Positions 21,623 to 34,118 of a stretch of DNA of 64,000 nucleotides are shown in pieces. A program made the translations under genes and the position numbers. Source of the DNA: Thinopyrum elongatum (Eukaryota; Streptophyta; Magnoliopsida; Poales; Poaceae); assembly GCA_011799875.1 (NCBI GenBank), contig CM022298.1:191726423-191790422 (forward strand), written 5' to 3'. Positions within the stretch are counted from its first letter, which is position 1. Each line of letters opens with the position of its first letter. Below the pieces are notes generated by a model. The model saw only the letters and a program-made list of their open reading frames with translations. It ran no database searches and was not told the DNA's origin.

Positions 21623-22110
21623 CTATGGTGATTGTGGGATATTGTACCACAGATAGATTTTGTTGCCGCCCTGGGCCTCCTCAAATTCGTGAAGAAATAG
21701 TAAGAACGCCTTACCAGCTCGCATTCCTAAGTCTGTGGCAATCTGAATCCAACTAGGACCACTGAAATATGCTCTCCCTGCCTCGTTTGTGACACCGAGG
21801 GTCAAGGGTATGCCATTTTTTAACAGCATCATGTCAAACTGAAGTGTGCCCTCCACATCGGTGGGTAGGTTGGCCACACGCATGAACTCGACCCTTCCCC
21901 AACAAGGGATACGCTGAGCATGATAAAAAGAAAACAAAAATTAGACAATTGTGGGTGCAACTTTATATACATTACGAAATGGTAAGCTATAGCACTAATT
22001 GACTGAAACATACCGCCCACTCCAAAAAGTCGCCCCGAAGATCTACATAGATTTCATTGTAAGTGAGGTGAACTTTGTGACATGCACCTAGCCTCCTGTC
22101 TCCGCACCAG
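21623..22110 (-). pseudogene. Possible B3-domain fragment
   Basis: The exon-like frame 21915-21623 reads VEFMRVANLPTDVEGTL, then GRAYFSGPSWIQIATDLGMR, then AGKAFLLFLHEF. Alternating strands followed by a 'GW..F/I...L..G' box and a hydrophobic strand are typical of B3 DNA-binding domains of the REM class. A second piece at about 22010-22100 (CHKVHLTYNEIYVDLRG) may be the preceding exon, with a GTATGTTT donor beside it. It is short, unsupported at both ends and lies within a transposon, so a captured gene fragment is likelier than a gene. Confidence 0.35.
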
Positions 22111-22189
22111 TGTCATGCTTGGTTCAATGTCTACGTTCATGTCATGGAATAACCAATAATTTAAAGTATGAAATAAGCAGTAAAACTTG

Positions 22190-22790
22190 TGGATGGTCGA
22201 AAATAATGGGCATGACTTGTGCTAAAAATGAAAACATTGAGTGATTGAAATATTGTGAAACGGAAATTAATGAACGTTTCGTGATATTTTCAACACTCTT
22301 TTGAAGCCTTGTATGGTTGGAGCACTCCAAATAAATATGCATGTGAATATTCCATACAGATAAGAGATGAATAGAATAAAAGGCTACCATTATGTAAATA
22401 TATTAAACATCAACTAATAAGTATGGATGGACGAACAACTTGGGCATGACTTGTGCTAAGAAATGTAAACATGTAGTGTCAGAAATTTTGCGAAACGGAA
22501 ATTAATCAAGTTTCGCCATAATTTCGACACTCTGTTGGAGCCCAACATAGTTTGAGCACTCGAAATAAATATGCATGTGAGACTCCATATGGATAAGAGC
22601 CGACTCGAATAAAAGGCCACAAAATATTTACATATACGAAATATCAATTAATATTAAAGAGTATGGATTGACAAAAAATTGGGCATGACTTATGCTAAAA
22701 ATTGGAAACATTGAGTGTCAGAAATTTTGCGAAACGGAAACTAATCAATGTTTCGCCATAATTTTGGCACTCTTTTGAAGCCCTGTTAGC
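22190..22790. repeat. Three-copy tandem repeat, about 236 bp
   Basis: Units begin near 22190, 22422 and 22661. Each contains GGGCATGACTT(G/A)TGCTAA, then (TT)GCGAAACGGAAA, then a TTCG...CACTCT phrase. The first two also share AAATAAATATGCATGTGA. The third is truncated. Copies differ by many substitutions, so the array is old. Confidence 0.8.
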
Positions 22791-23310
22791 TCATGTATCA
22801 AACATGAGCATAATAGTCACCACACAGCATGATATCCAGCAAACATGAGCATAAAGGTGACCACACAGCCATAGTAAAGAAACTACAACTGAGCAAATCC
22901 TTAGATAGCATTCTGGTAGCTCAAACAGATATGTGGGTTCTACTCCTACGCAATTAAGATCAAATGATTATCCTAACAGTTCAATGATTTAATATGCGAT
23001 TGTATTTAATAAATGCAGCTAACATGGCATATTGTTAAGCATTTCTTAGAAATAATGATAAACTAGAAATGTGGCATCAACTCAAGCTACAAGGATAGGG
23101 ATAAATCTCATTACACCCTGTAAATATTAGCATTTTGTCTAAATAATAGTGTTGTGTTGTTAAAAGAAACATGCATTGTGATCGTACGACTGCTCCAATA
23201 TGGATGGAAATGGAATATAAGGCTAACAATCAGCAATCAAATATAGCATTCATCTACAATCTATAAATATGTGAATCTATAAACATGTGAATCAAATCTA
23301 AAGTTCATCT

Positions 23311-23550
23311 TAGTTTCAAATAGCGGAGATAGGATCCGCTATTGCGTCCGCAATAGCGCTAGCGCAATAGCATCCGCTATTGCTCAAATTAAATATTGGT
23401 ACTTTTTGTTAAGGATCTAGAAATATAACCAATAATCTAGTGCTTTTACAAATCCGCTACGCGGACATAGTGCCCGCAATATCACCTGCTATCCGCATTC
23501 TGCTATGCGGACCCCAATCCGCTACCAGTCCACTATCCGCTATTTAAAAC
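23311..23550. mobile_element. Small inverted-repeat element (hAT-like or unassigned)
   Basis: Ends are GTTTCAAATAGCGG (left) and, reversed, GTTTTAAATAGCGG (right), with CATCT on both sides (23306-23310 and 23551-23555). The interior is full of GCTATTGCG / CCGCAATAGC palindromes. The AAATAGCGG tip resembles grass hAT-type elements, but the visible duplication is 5 bases rather than 8. It interrupts an array of AATCTATAAACATGTG-like repeats. Confidence 0.5.
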
Positions 23551-23860
23551 CATCTAGAATCTGTAAACATGCAAATCAAATCTAACATTCATTTTCAATC
23601 TATAAATATGTGAATCTATAAACACTAAAATTCATCTACAATCTATACATATGTGAATCTAATACTAGTATTCATCTAAATCTATACACATTTAATTATC
23701 TGTACACCGCTTGAGCGCTAGGAGGAGGAGGAGCTGGGTGGCGGCGGCGGTGTCCCTCGCCTCGCCCCTTGGCTGCTGACGGATGAGGAGAAAGAAGGAG
23801 GGCGGGCGAGGGCGAGCGGAGGAGGGCGGCAATGGCGTAGGAGGACGGCCACGGCGGCGA

Positions 23861-25454
23861 GTGTATGCTGACGTCAGCATGACATCAGCAGTCTGTTAAG
23901 ATTAATTAGGGTTTAATTAGACTAATTATAGATTAATTATACTAACTATTTAATTAGCTTAATTAAACAGAATTAATTAAGTTAATTAATTAATTAATTA
24001 ACTAATTAGTTAAATTTTATTTATTAATTTTTATTATAAGCCAAGGCGCTGGGGCCCGTGTGTAAGTGGCCCAGGGGGCCACTGGCCGGGTTAGCGGCTA
24101 ACGGGCGCCGGGCGTGCGGGCATGGGCGCCCGCGGGGCACTGGCTCGGGCCAGCCACAACCGAGCACGGCCAGCGCGGCCGCTAGTGAGCGAGGGCCAGG
24201 CGGGCGCGGCGCGGCCGGCCGGAGCGGTGGGGCGGAGGCGGAGCAGGGGATGTGGCCGGCGGGCAGAGGCGGGGTTCCGGCGGCGAGCGGCGCTCGCATC
24301 GGCCAGGGAGGCGAGGGGTGTGGCCAGGGCGGCAAGCAGCGGAGGGGGCGGCCGGCGCAGCGAGGCGAGCGTGAGGCGGACGCGGGGAGCCAGCAGCGGT
24401 AGGTGGGCGCGCGCGCCGGGCTGGGCAGCGGTGCGCGGACACGCGCGTCGGGCGTGGCCAGGGCGCGCCGGACGCAAGCTCGCGCGAGGCAAGGCAAGCG
24501 GGGCGCGGGCGATGCGCATGGGCCAGCAGGAGCCGCGGGTCGAGGCGGCGCGTCCGAGGAGGCAGCGGCAGCGGCGGCGCTAGGTGGCTGCCGGGCGCGG
24601 TCAGCGGGTGTGCGCGGGATGCGGCCGACGGGCGGAGCCGAAAGGAGACAGGCAGGGGGTCGGGGTGCCTCACCCACGTTGCCGGGGATTGGGGCGGCGA
24701 GGCGTGGGGACGCGAGTCGGGGAGGGGACGAGGAGGCGTGACGGGCGAGGCGAGGAGAAGGCGGTGACGGGGCGGGGCGGCGCCGGGGACGGGCGCCGGT
24801 GTCAGGGTCGCGGGGCCGTTGCCCCCCTCGATCCAGATGGGGAAGGGGTAGGAAGGAGAGATCGAGGGAGAGTGGGGGGGTTGTGGGGATTTAGGGTTTC
24901 TGGCTGGGAGGGTTATAGGCCAGCGAGGCGGGCTGGGCTGCCTGGTGGCCTGGTGGCCTGCTGGGCCGAGGCCCAGTGGGGGAGGGGGGGGGGTTTTGTT
25001 TCCTTTTATTTATCCTTTTTGTTTTTATTTTTTTCTCTATTTTGCTAAATGTTAGGCCACTAATGGACTTTTATAAAATATGTGACTTAGCCCATATAAC
25101 ACAGTGCATTATCCTCTATCACCAAAAATTGGTTTGGCTAAAATATGATTTCATATTTAATTTATATTAAATAAAAGGTGATTAAAAGTTGTTGTTTCTT
25201 TTTGTTTGAGTCCTTTTACAATTCCAATAAATGTTGCTATTATTTTTATAAATGCTTTGGGAATATTTGCAACATGATGCACATTTTTGTTTCTGGATTT
25301 GAACAACTTTTATTTTCACTTTAGTTTGAATTTCCAATTTGAATTTGAATTATGGAAGGAGATATGATACTAATGATGATTAAGCACTGTTGATCCTAAT
25401 GACATGGCATAATCAAAATGGTGATTACTGTAGCTTAATACATGTGGTGTTATA
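23861..25454 (-). repeat. Truncated 3' LTR of non-autonomous element 2
   Basis: Nearly identical to 30957-32550, including the GC-rich core (24040-24960) and the AT-rich end. The right edge reads GTGGTGTTATA, matching GGTTGTTACA of the partner with small changes. The left part of the LTR (about 2.4 kb) is missing; the break is at GTGTATGCTGACGTCAGC. Long frames on both strands in the GC-rich core are conserved in position in both LTRs but show no domain. Confidence 0.85.
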
Positions 25455-28400
25455 AATCTCCTCCACTACAAGAAATCTCGTCCCGAGATTTAAGAGATGG
25501 AGTAAGGGGCAAGGTTCTGGTTAAGAAAATTCTAACATATCTTCTTGGTCTTGATTTCTCTTCTCGAAGAAATTGATCCCTTACATTGATGTCTTCATGT
25601 CGCTGCATCAGGGCATCATGATGAAGTCATCATCCTTTCTTCGGGAACTCCATCGTACTTACGAAAAAGGATAAGGGGTAACTTCGAAGAACGGAACTCT
25701 ACACGGTTGCTTAACGGGTAGATAACTCAGGGAAGGTGGCAGAAAGTATCTCTCGAGTTAAAACTTAGGAAAATATCGAGAGCAAGGTAAGAATGTACCA
25801 TGAGAAGTTTCAAGCGGGCATGCAATCATTCGATGCCTAATCAGAAGGTGAAAGGGTTTCAGAGCAACGGAGATAAAAATTGCGTTTGATACTAGAGTAG
25901 ATCATCTCTAGGAAGGTGGCTTGTGAATTATATACGAAGCCAAGCGTGAGGAGTAACTTTAGAAACAGGGGGGTACAAGAGAGTCAGTTTTCGATCCTGT
26001 GAAACTGTGGGTTATGGACCCACCATGTGGGTTAAAAGTAGAAATGGCAGTGATATTTTGCACGATCATGATAGCAAGACATGTCAGAGGATAGCCTGTC
26101 AGTTATGTCGGCAACAACATTGGTACCATGGGCAAGGGACGAAGAGAACCATTTTCCTACTCGTTGAAACGAGGCGGATCAATAGGCAAAGTTCTCATCC
26201 ATCGGGGGTTACCGGAATGTCATCAACAACAGTAACAGGGTCTCACTGACAAGGTTGTACATCGGAGTGTTTTATGAGCAGTGAATTATTTCTGCTTATA
26301 TCATATAGATCACAAGAAGGGTTAAACAAACCAATGGAAAGGAAAATGGGTTTATACACAAGAATTAGGAGTGTATCTTTTCCTAAGGAAAAGTAGAGCA
26401 TGATATACATGTCAGGACAACAGGTACATCACCTTTATATAAAGGGGCAAGGGAATTCATGATGTTATCCATACAACAGTGTTTGGATAATAGATTAGGA
26501 AGCTTTTAGTGTTGCGCTTCCAATGTTCTTATTGACGTTCGGAGTACCACAGTTATGCTTCGAGTTAGGAATATTATGGTGTTTCAAGTAAAAGGTTGGA
26601 TCTAAAGAGCACAAGAGATACAGAGGAACATTTCCAAGATTATTTCGGAACATAAGGAATAACCAAACACAACCAGGTCTGTGTTGGTAGAAAGTCAAAA
26701 ATGTCATCGATGATATCATAATTCATCGAGGGCAGGGATGGTATTTCTAGCCATGAATTCAATGGACATCTCCAAGGAAGCCAAAATATTGGCGGTGATC
26801 ATGACACATTAGTCGAGGGGTTTAAAGAAGATGAAATCGATTAGTAGGATGGTCAAGGCAGCTGGAGTGAGGTTCATGTTATGTAAGCAAAACGATATGA
26901 TGATGAAAGTTTGACACGGGCTTAGCCCATTATCAGAAATGTGCACCGAGAAGGAGAAACAGATGGCACAGTTTAGTTTAGCACGATAAAGATATAGCCG
27001 ATCGGGCTAGGAATGACTTGAAGGGTTATTAAACTCGTAAGTAATGAAAATTACTTAGAGTTATTGAATCGAAATGCGGAATCAATTCATTTATCGGCGT
27101 TCTCGAGTGACAAACAACTCAGAACCCGGGGAAAATTGGAATCGACGATCAATATTAGTTGATGAGGAACTCATAAGAAGTTATGTAGTCCCTACGATAT
27201 TCTCGAGATACCAGAGGGTAATATTCGAAGGTAATTCAAGATAGAGGTTGGGCAGGCATATTGATTTGCAGAAGACAAGTACCTTAGCTTATCCACGAAA
27301 TGGGATCAAAGAAGAACATTCATGGTCGGGACCATGATTGCAAAGAATCAAAGCAAAATACAAGATGGATTTATAACAAGGGTTTATTATTTTTTTACGA
27401 GTAGCTTCCAGGATAAGTTCTACATCACGTCCATGGGCATGAACACAAAGGTTCAAGGTCGACTCCCACTTCTTCAATGCATAACCTTTCATTCACTTCT
27501 CGCTTTCGATGGAGTAGTAGTGTTGGAATTTATCTGGCGAAACACCAGAAGAGTATGTCTCATGAGAACTCGCGGGTTCACACGGATTATGGAAAGCATA
27601 GGTTCAACCCATAGGGGTATCTTACGAACATATACCATGAACTTCAGGAGTAATTAACTCAAGCTCGATGGTAGAGCATAGCTGACTAAAGGAGAGGATA
27701 CATTTTACCAAAGGCATTATGTATCAGGGGAGAACTTACAAGATTTCAGATGTTAAGGACACTGTCGGATAACAACCCAACGATGAATCTGGCGATTCAC
27801 GACGGAGTTGATGTGAGTATCGGTAATCAATCAGAGGGAGAAGTGATGCAAAGACATTGACAAGGAATGTCAACGAAGATTGCTAAACATATGGAATTAA
27901 CCGTAATGCAAGCAGGCAAGAATTTCAAGAGCAATAGGGTGCAGAGGATTTTCGAAAGATCGATCAACAATGGGAAGAATGTTGCGAAGCACATGATCAA
28001 CTAGGGATGAACGAATCCCTGATAAGTGTGAGGAATTATCCGCAGTGCGAAAGAATCTGCACGGTAGTAGGCTCAAAGGATTCCCGGATTAACTAGGAGT
28101 ATTACGGGGTATCTCGTACATAAAGGAGTAACTGGGAATGAAGATACAAACGGCAAAGATGTATAGCTGTTCACGGTGATCATCAGTAGTAGGGAACTTG
28201 CAAAAGCAGTGGGCATAATGGTCTCGGGAAACTTCGAGGAGTATCTGCAGAATCTTCTAGCGAAGCAAGCGATCATCGGTAACGTCGAGGCTCTCCGGGA
28301 GGAAGTGGGTACGAGAACCTAATGTTGGAGTTAGTAAAATTTTAACCCGAAATGAAGAGAGATCAGAGTCCCAGAGTAAGGGTCGAGGAGTAAAAGATCC

Positions 28401-28537
28401 TATTACCACCCAATTGGCGACGTGGGCCCGTAAGCCACACATCCAAGTTAGTAAAACAGTTTTGGACCACTAGACTCAACTTCGGCCAAGGAGTGGGAAA
28501 GGGGGGTTCCTACAGGCAGTTGGCTCTGATACCAACT
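25455..28537 (-). mobile_element. Internal region of non-autonomous element 2, no gag-pol
   Basis: 3.1 kb with no frame above about 111 codons and no gag, RT or integrase motif. Next to the 3' LTR there is a purine tract on the minus strand (GTAGTGGAGGAGATT) suited to be the polypurine primer. Next to the 5' LTR about 205 bases (28331-28537) match the leader of element 1 at 7008-7207, including the TTGGCGACGTGGGCCCG phrase. It therefore probably depended on element 1-type proteins for movement. Confidence 0.7.
28523..28535 (-). other. Primer-binding site, tRNA-Met type (element 2)
   Basis: The minus strand reads TTGGTATCAGAGC, the same site as in element 1, two bases from the LTR edge at 28538. 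It fixes the orientation of this element. Confidence 0.9.
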
Positions 28538-31500
28538 TATGACGCCCCCGGCTCAATCGTGCACTAATCATACACGCAAATGCACACGATCAAGCCTAAG
28601 GACTCACGGGAAGATATCACAACACAACTATAAAACATAAATAAAGTCATACAAGCTTTATATTACAAGCCAGGGGCCTCAAGGGCTCGAATACATAAGC
28701 TTGTGTACAAGCGTTAGCGGAAGCATCAGATATCTGAGTACAGATATGAAACAGAAACAGATAAGCCTCTAGAAAGGCAGGGCAAAACAAATGCTACGAT
28801 CGAAAGGCGCAGGCCTCCTGCCTGGGACTCTTCGAACCTACTCCTGGTCGTCGGCAAGCTCGTAGTAGTATCCATCCTCGGGGTAGAAGTGGTAGCTGAA
28901 GTCGTCAACCGAGGCAGCGGTCTCAGGGGCTCCATCATCTGGTTGCACCAAAAGGATATGGGGGAAAAAGAAAGCAAAGCAACCGTGAGTACTCATCCGA
29001 AGTACTCAGCAAGCAAGGATCTATACTACATATGCAACATTATCAAAGAGTGGCTGTATATGTGGACTGGGCTGCAGAAATGCCAAAATAGAGAGGAAAG
29101 CCTAGTCCTATCAAGGACTAGCATCTTCAGCGGTCTTGCAGCAACAGAAGAGAGTAGAACAGTACAATATAATGTAGTAGTATCATTAAGTCTCAACCTC
29201 ACCCAGAGATCCTTTCTCGACTCCCTGCGAGAAAGCCATCCCAGAGCCATATATCCAGGTATCATCTCACGGTCTAGTTGTGTCGATCAGGATACAACTC
29301 CGAGTGTCCTTTACCGTAGGACCGGCTATCGATAGATGTGTTCTTCCCTACAGGGGTGCACCAACTTACCCACCACGCTCGATTAACTCCGGCCGGACAC
29401 ACTTTCCTGGGTCATGCCCGGCCTCGGCCAAACGATACACCGCAACCCTACCTACAGCTCAGTAGAGAGGTCCCCGTCGGTCTATATCCTAAGCGCTCAG
29501 GGGTCTTGGGCCATTGCCCTGTGCACTCCAGGTCGGTGTGTAGGGGGTCGGGACGAGCACCACCTCAGTCCTGGATGGTACTGGCCCGGCCCGGCCACTA
29601 GGCCGAACTGGACGTCTGACAGAGCTTTCGGTGATGCTACTATGCAGAGTGCCCATAACTCTTCCCACGTGATGGTTAGTGCTAGCAGGCCAGAGGCCTG
29701 CTCGGATCAAATATCCAAATCATTAGTGGACTAAGGGCTTGCGGAGCAAAGACTCATGATCGATGCGACCCCATCGCCCCGTCTCGAGGACTTGCTGCAA
29801 GGGCTAAGAATGCCCGGCCGCGCCTCGTATTCATCACTCGGGCACCATCCAGGTCAACCCGTCTCCACAACACTCGCCACTTAGGCTCACGCGGGTACCC
29901 CTCAGGGTCGACCCACCTTTCCAAGTAACAGTGTAAAGTCCAAGTATCCGTGTGTCCATAACATCAGGGGGAATCCGAGGTATCACCCTCGTTGGATTCC
30001 TACTTGATGTATCCGTCAAGGTGAACTCGGAGGAATCACCCTCGATGGGTTCACGCTTGATGTGTTACATGACAGGGTCGTATCGGAAGTGGAGAAGGAG
30101 GAATCACCCTCGATGACCACGACCAAATAGCTACTCTACAGAGTTAACATCAGGAGTGCTATACGAGGTATCACCCTCGGCACTCGATAGTAACGTTGCA
30201 GTGTCGTTACAACTAAGGGGGTGATGTGCAGTGCCGGGGCCTGGTCTTCAATCCCGTCGATCGGGTCTTCTGATAATCCAGCGGGGCAGTTGGGACAAGT
30301 GGGGTCACTGATAGGTGTCTACCCAACCTATACTAGATAGTTTAGGATAAGCAGGTAAGGTTTTAATAGCAGGTTACAATAAACATGCTATGCATCAGAA
30401 TAGGCAAAGCAGTAGCAGCAGCAATTCTAATGCAAGCATGAGAGAGAAAGAATAGGGGATATCGGGATGCTCAAGGGGGGGGGGCTTGCCTGGTTGCTTT
30501 GCGGCAAAGGCATGTCGTCAACGGTGTTGTCAATCTCCGGAGCTGCGTCGGTACCGGGAACTGCGTCGGGGTCTAACGAGAGAGAAGAGGGGGAGGAAAC
30601 AGCATAAATACAGAGCAAACATGAGCAACACAATGTACGACATGACAATATGCAGTGCCGGGTGTGTCCTAATGTATGGTTGCATGTCACCGAGGAAGGG
30701 GGAATACATCCGGGAATGTTTTCCCGGTTCCGGACATTTGTCAGACAGATGACCGGAGGGGAACGGTTCCATGTTCGGATAGTTAGGGACGTGTGACGGA
30801 CGAACGGACCGCGTATTCGGATTCGTCTCGAAATTTTGAGCAACTTTCATGTACAAAGTTTTTCGATCTGAGCTACGGATTATTTTATATTAAATTCTGA
30901 AGTTTTAGTAATCATTTTGAATTATTTAATTAATTAAATCAGAATTATCTGAAACAGTGTATGCTGACGTCAGCATAAAATCAGCAGTCTGTTAAGATTA
31001 ATTAGGGTTTAATTAGACTAATTATAGATTAATTAGACTAACTATTTAATTAGCTTAATTAAACAGAATTAATTAAGTTAATTAATTAAATAATTAACTA
31101 ATTAGTTAAAATCTATTTATTTATTTTTATTATAAGCTAGGGCGCTGGGGCCCGTGTGTAAGTGGCCCAGGGGGCCACTGGCCGGGTTAGCGGCTAACGG
31201 GCGCTAGGCGTGCGGGCGTGGGCGCCCGCGGGGCACTGGCTCGGGCCAGCCACATCCGAGCACGGCCAGCGCGACCGCTGGTGAGCGAGGGCCAGGCGGG
31301 CGCGGCGCGGCCGGCCGGAGCGGTGGGGCGGAGGCGGAGCAGGGGATGTGGCCGGCGGGCAGAGGCGGGGTTCCGGCGGCGAGCGGCGCTCGCATCGGCC
31401 AGGGAGGCGAGGGGTGTGGCCGAGGCGGCAAGCAGCGGAGGGGGCGGTCGGCGCAGCGAGGCGAGCGTGAGGCGGACGCGGGGAGCCAGCAGCGGTAGGT

Positions 31501-32550
31501 GGGCGCGTGCGCGGGGCAGGGCAGCGGTGCGCGGACACGCGCGTCGGGCGTGGCCAGGGCGCGCCGGACGCAAGCTCGCGCGAGGCAAGGCAAGCGGGGC
31601 GCGGGCGACGCGCATGGGCCAGCAGGAGCCGCGGGTCGAGGCGGCGCGTCCAAGGAGGCAGCGGCAGCTGCGACGCTAGGTGGCTGCGGGGCGCGGTCAG
31701 CGGGTGTGCGCGGGATGCGGTCGACGGGCGGAGCCGAAAGGAGACAGGCAGGGGGTCGGGGTGCCTCACCCACGTTGCCGGGGATTGGGGCGGCGAGGCG
31801 TGGGACGCGAGTCAGGGAGGGGACGAGGAGGCGCGACGGGCGAGGCGAGGAGAAGGCGGTGATGGGGCGGGGCGGCGCCGGGGACGGGCGTCGGCGTCAG
31901 GGTCGCGGGGCCGTTGCCCCCCCTCGATCCAGATGGGGAAGGGGGAGGAAGGAGAGATCGAGGGAGAGTGAGGGGGTTGTGGGGATTTAGGGTTTCTGGC
32001 TGGGGGGAGGGGGGTTATAGGCCAGTGAGGCGGGCTGGGCTGGTTGGTGGCCTGGTGGCCAGCTGGGTCGAGGCCCAGTGGGGGGGGGGGGTTGTTTCCT
32101 TTTATTTATCCTTTTTGTTTTTACATTTTTCTCTGTTTTGCTAAATGTTAGGCCACTAATGGATTTTTATAAAATATGTGACTTAGCCCATATAACACAA
32201 TGCATTATCCTCTATCACCAAAAATTGGTTTGGCTAAAATATGATTTCATATTTAATTTAGATTAAATAAAAGGTGATTAAAAGTTGCTGTTTCTTTTTG
32301 TTTTAGTCCTTTTACAATTCCAATAAATGTTGCTATTATTTTTATAAATGTTTTGGGAATATTTGCAACATGATGCACATTTTTGTTTCTGGATTTGAAC
32401 AACTTTTATTTTCACTTTAGTTTGAATTTCCAATTTGAATTTGAATTATGGAAGGAGATATGATACTAATGATGATTAAGCACTGTTGATCCTGATGACA
32501 TGGCATAATCAAAATGCTGATTACTGTAGCTTAATACATGGGTTGTTACA
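28538..32550 (-). repeat. 5' LTR of element 2 (4.0 kb)
   Basis: The plus-strand edges are TATGACGCCCCCGG and GGTTGTTACA. Length is 4013 bases. It pairs with 23861-25454 and is a distant relative of 7208-11534. The first base pair is TA rather than TG, a terminal mutation. It includes the hairpin array at 29970-30190 and the GC-rich core at 31140-32080. The right flank begins TAATA. Confidence 0.85.
29968..30202 (-). other. Array of four core-sharing hairpins in LTR (copy B)
   Basis: Cores GAGGWATCACCCTC begin at 29977, 30030, 30098 and 30165 (spacing 53, 68, 67). Outer stems: GGAATCC (29970-29976) with GGATTCC (29994-30000); GTGAAC (30021-30026) with GTTCAC (30049-30054); GTGG with CCAC around the third; GAGTGC (30154-30159) with GCACTC (30180-30185). 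Between units ACTCT-AC-AGAGT (30133-30144) replaces AACCT-ACA-AGGTT of copy A. The stems therefore change sequence but keep pairing. Confidence 0.75.
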
Positions 32551-33179
32551 TAATATTCCGTGTACATCGAGATACCCTCTACATCATCCAAGCTTTAAGC
32601 GTACACATATAGCGGCCATTAGCAAGATTACACAAGCATTTTCCACTTTTGTGACGGCGATAGTTTACTTCCAAGATTTAGCCCAACTAGTGAACACCCT
32701 TCCCACTATTGATTACCAATTTAAACTAGCCGAGATTAGCCATGCAATTAGAGAATTTTACGCATATATAAATCAAACATAGAGCATCCATAAATATAAA
32801 CATAAAGAAATAATTCATCATAGATCAACATGCCCGCTAGAGTTCAAATTAACCATATTCATGTAGGGTGGCTCATATAGACTATTTTATTGATCTAGAA
32901 AGTGTAGAGATTACATCTTGGAACTTTCATGAACTCATACTTTAGGGGCTGCACTACACAAAACTCTTCTTGGAGCGCGAGGATCGATGTCGATGACGAT
33001 GGAGTACCGATCAGGGCTGAAAACGAAGATCACCTTGTAATGTGAAGTGGAGGCAGCAAAAAATGATAGATAATTATGTGGGAAGTTTTTGGGGTATATA
33101 AATCCATCGGGCCCCGGAGGCCAAAGGGGAGAGACCTAGGTACCCCCTATGTGCTCCTGACTTGTAGGCTCTTACAAAG
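32551..33179. other. Unassigned sequence, probably old LTR-element DNA
   Basis: AT-rich, then GC-richer towards 33100 (GGGCCCCGGAGGCC). No gene or element boundary could be supported, except that the GCCAC target site of the next element lies at its end. Confidence 0.4.
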
Positions 33180-33184
33180 GCCAC

Positions 33185-34111
33185 TGTTGACACCAGATTT
33201 TGGCATAGTCAAAAACATAATTAAGAATGCCTCAAATGGAAACGTGCTCAAAGTGAGAAAGTTCTGTATCGTCAAAAGGAGAAACTTCTATATTTGGGAC
33301 ATAGCCATCCGATCTCATTTCTAAGGCCGAAGTTGTGTTCGAAATACTGAGATTTTGTGTGTAGAACACTGTTCGGCTGATTACGCCCCCAAGACGGCCT
33401 CATATGGAAAACTGATCTACATGAATTTTCTTCCTCTCGACGAAATAATCGATTTTGATATAAACATCGTATCAATCCGAGATCGTATGTAAAAGTTACA
33501 GCCACCTGAGTGCGGCCCTATCACGGGACAAAAGTGGCGCGCCCCATGAGACACGGTGTCTAATGGGTAGCGCGAGTAACAATCTATTTTGCGCGAGTGA
33601 TTCGGCCCTGAAGATGGTCTCGAATCGAAAAACGTTCAACACGAAAGTTGTTCATCTCGTCGAAACGGTCAAATTTACTTTTAGGCTCATCTTCATCCGA
33701 GGTCGTTTGTGGCCTGTGGGATCTAAAAATCGAACTGATGTTCCAGACTTACCTAAATCCGAGTTCGGTTAGTTTTGGAAAGATTTGGACGTGATTTGGA
33801 GTCCTTTTCTTGTACGGGAAGTCCATCCGCCTCTTATATACCTAAGGGGTGACGGCCGATTGAACAACACACAATCGCAATCACGGGGCGACGAACCTCG
33901 AGGCCCTAGGGGCGATTAGGTCGACCTAGGGCAGCCCATAGCCGCCGCGCGCCCTGGCGGTGTCCCTTCCGGGCATGTAGGGTTTCGGGTCCTCAAAAGC
34001 ACCCGCCGGATTGCTTGCGTACCGCGCTTCCGGACGGTTCTCCTTTGACGTGAGCTGCGGTGCATCACCCTCGGCGTTGGAGGTACACGGTGACATGTTC
34101 GTGTGCGAACA
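33185..34111 (+). repeat. 5' LTR of gag-only element
   Basis: 927 bases. Compared with the 3' LTR it lacks a pyrimidine-rich stretch of about 75 bases (after CACACAATCG near 33873). It has a few short extras, including GAGACACGGTGTCTAATGGG near 33549. Both keep the terminal GTGTGCGAACA. Confidence 0.9.
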
Positions 34112-34118
34112 CACTTTT

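Larger units (their letters stand above)
21192..23860 (+). mobile_element. CACTA-like element, right end missing
   Basis: The left tip is CACTACTGTCGGAATGC at 21192. It is followed to 21345 by several GTGGCGGGC / GCCCGCCAC subterminal units in both orientations, as in CACTA elements. Inside are a possible B3-like remnant on the minus strand, a three-copy 236-bp tandem repeat, short AATCTATAAATATGTG repeats and a small inverted-repeat element at 23311. A GC-rich exon-like patch (23700-23860) lies next to the truncated LTR at 23861. No transposase was recognised, so the assignment rests on the tip and the subterminal repeats. Confidence 0.45.

Noticed and set aside
22190..22790. Regularly repeated units suggesting a CRISPR array
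   Set aside because: Units are about 236 bases, diverged, with no spacer/repeat division, and the genome is a plant nuclear one.
24024..24677. Long Pro/Ala/Arg-rich frames on both strands in the LTR GC-rich core, repeated at 31204-31773
   Set aside because: They exist because GC-rich DNA lacks stop codons. Frames overlap on both strands, have no domain, and recur only because the two LTRs are copies.
28889..29734. Plus-strand frames of 60-148 codons in the LTR
   Set aside because: No domain, not conserved as frames in the related LTR at 7208-11534, and inside non-coding LTR sequence.
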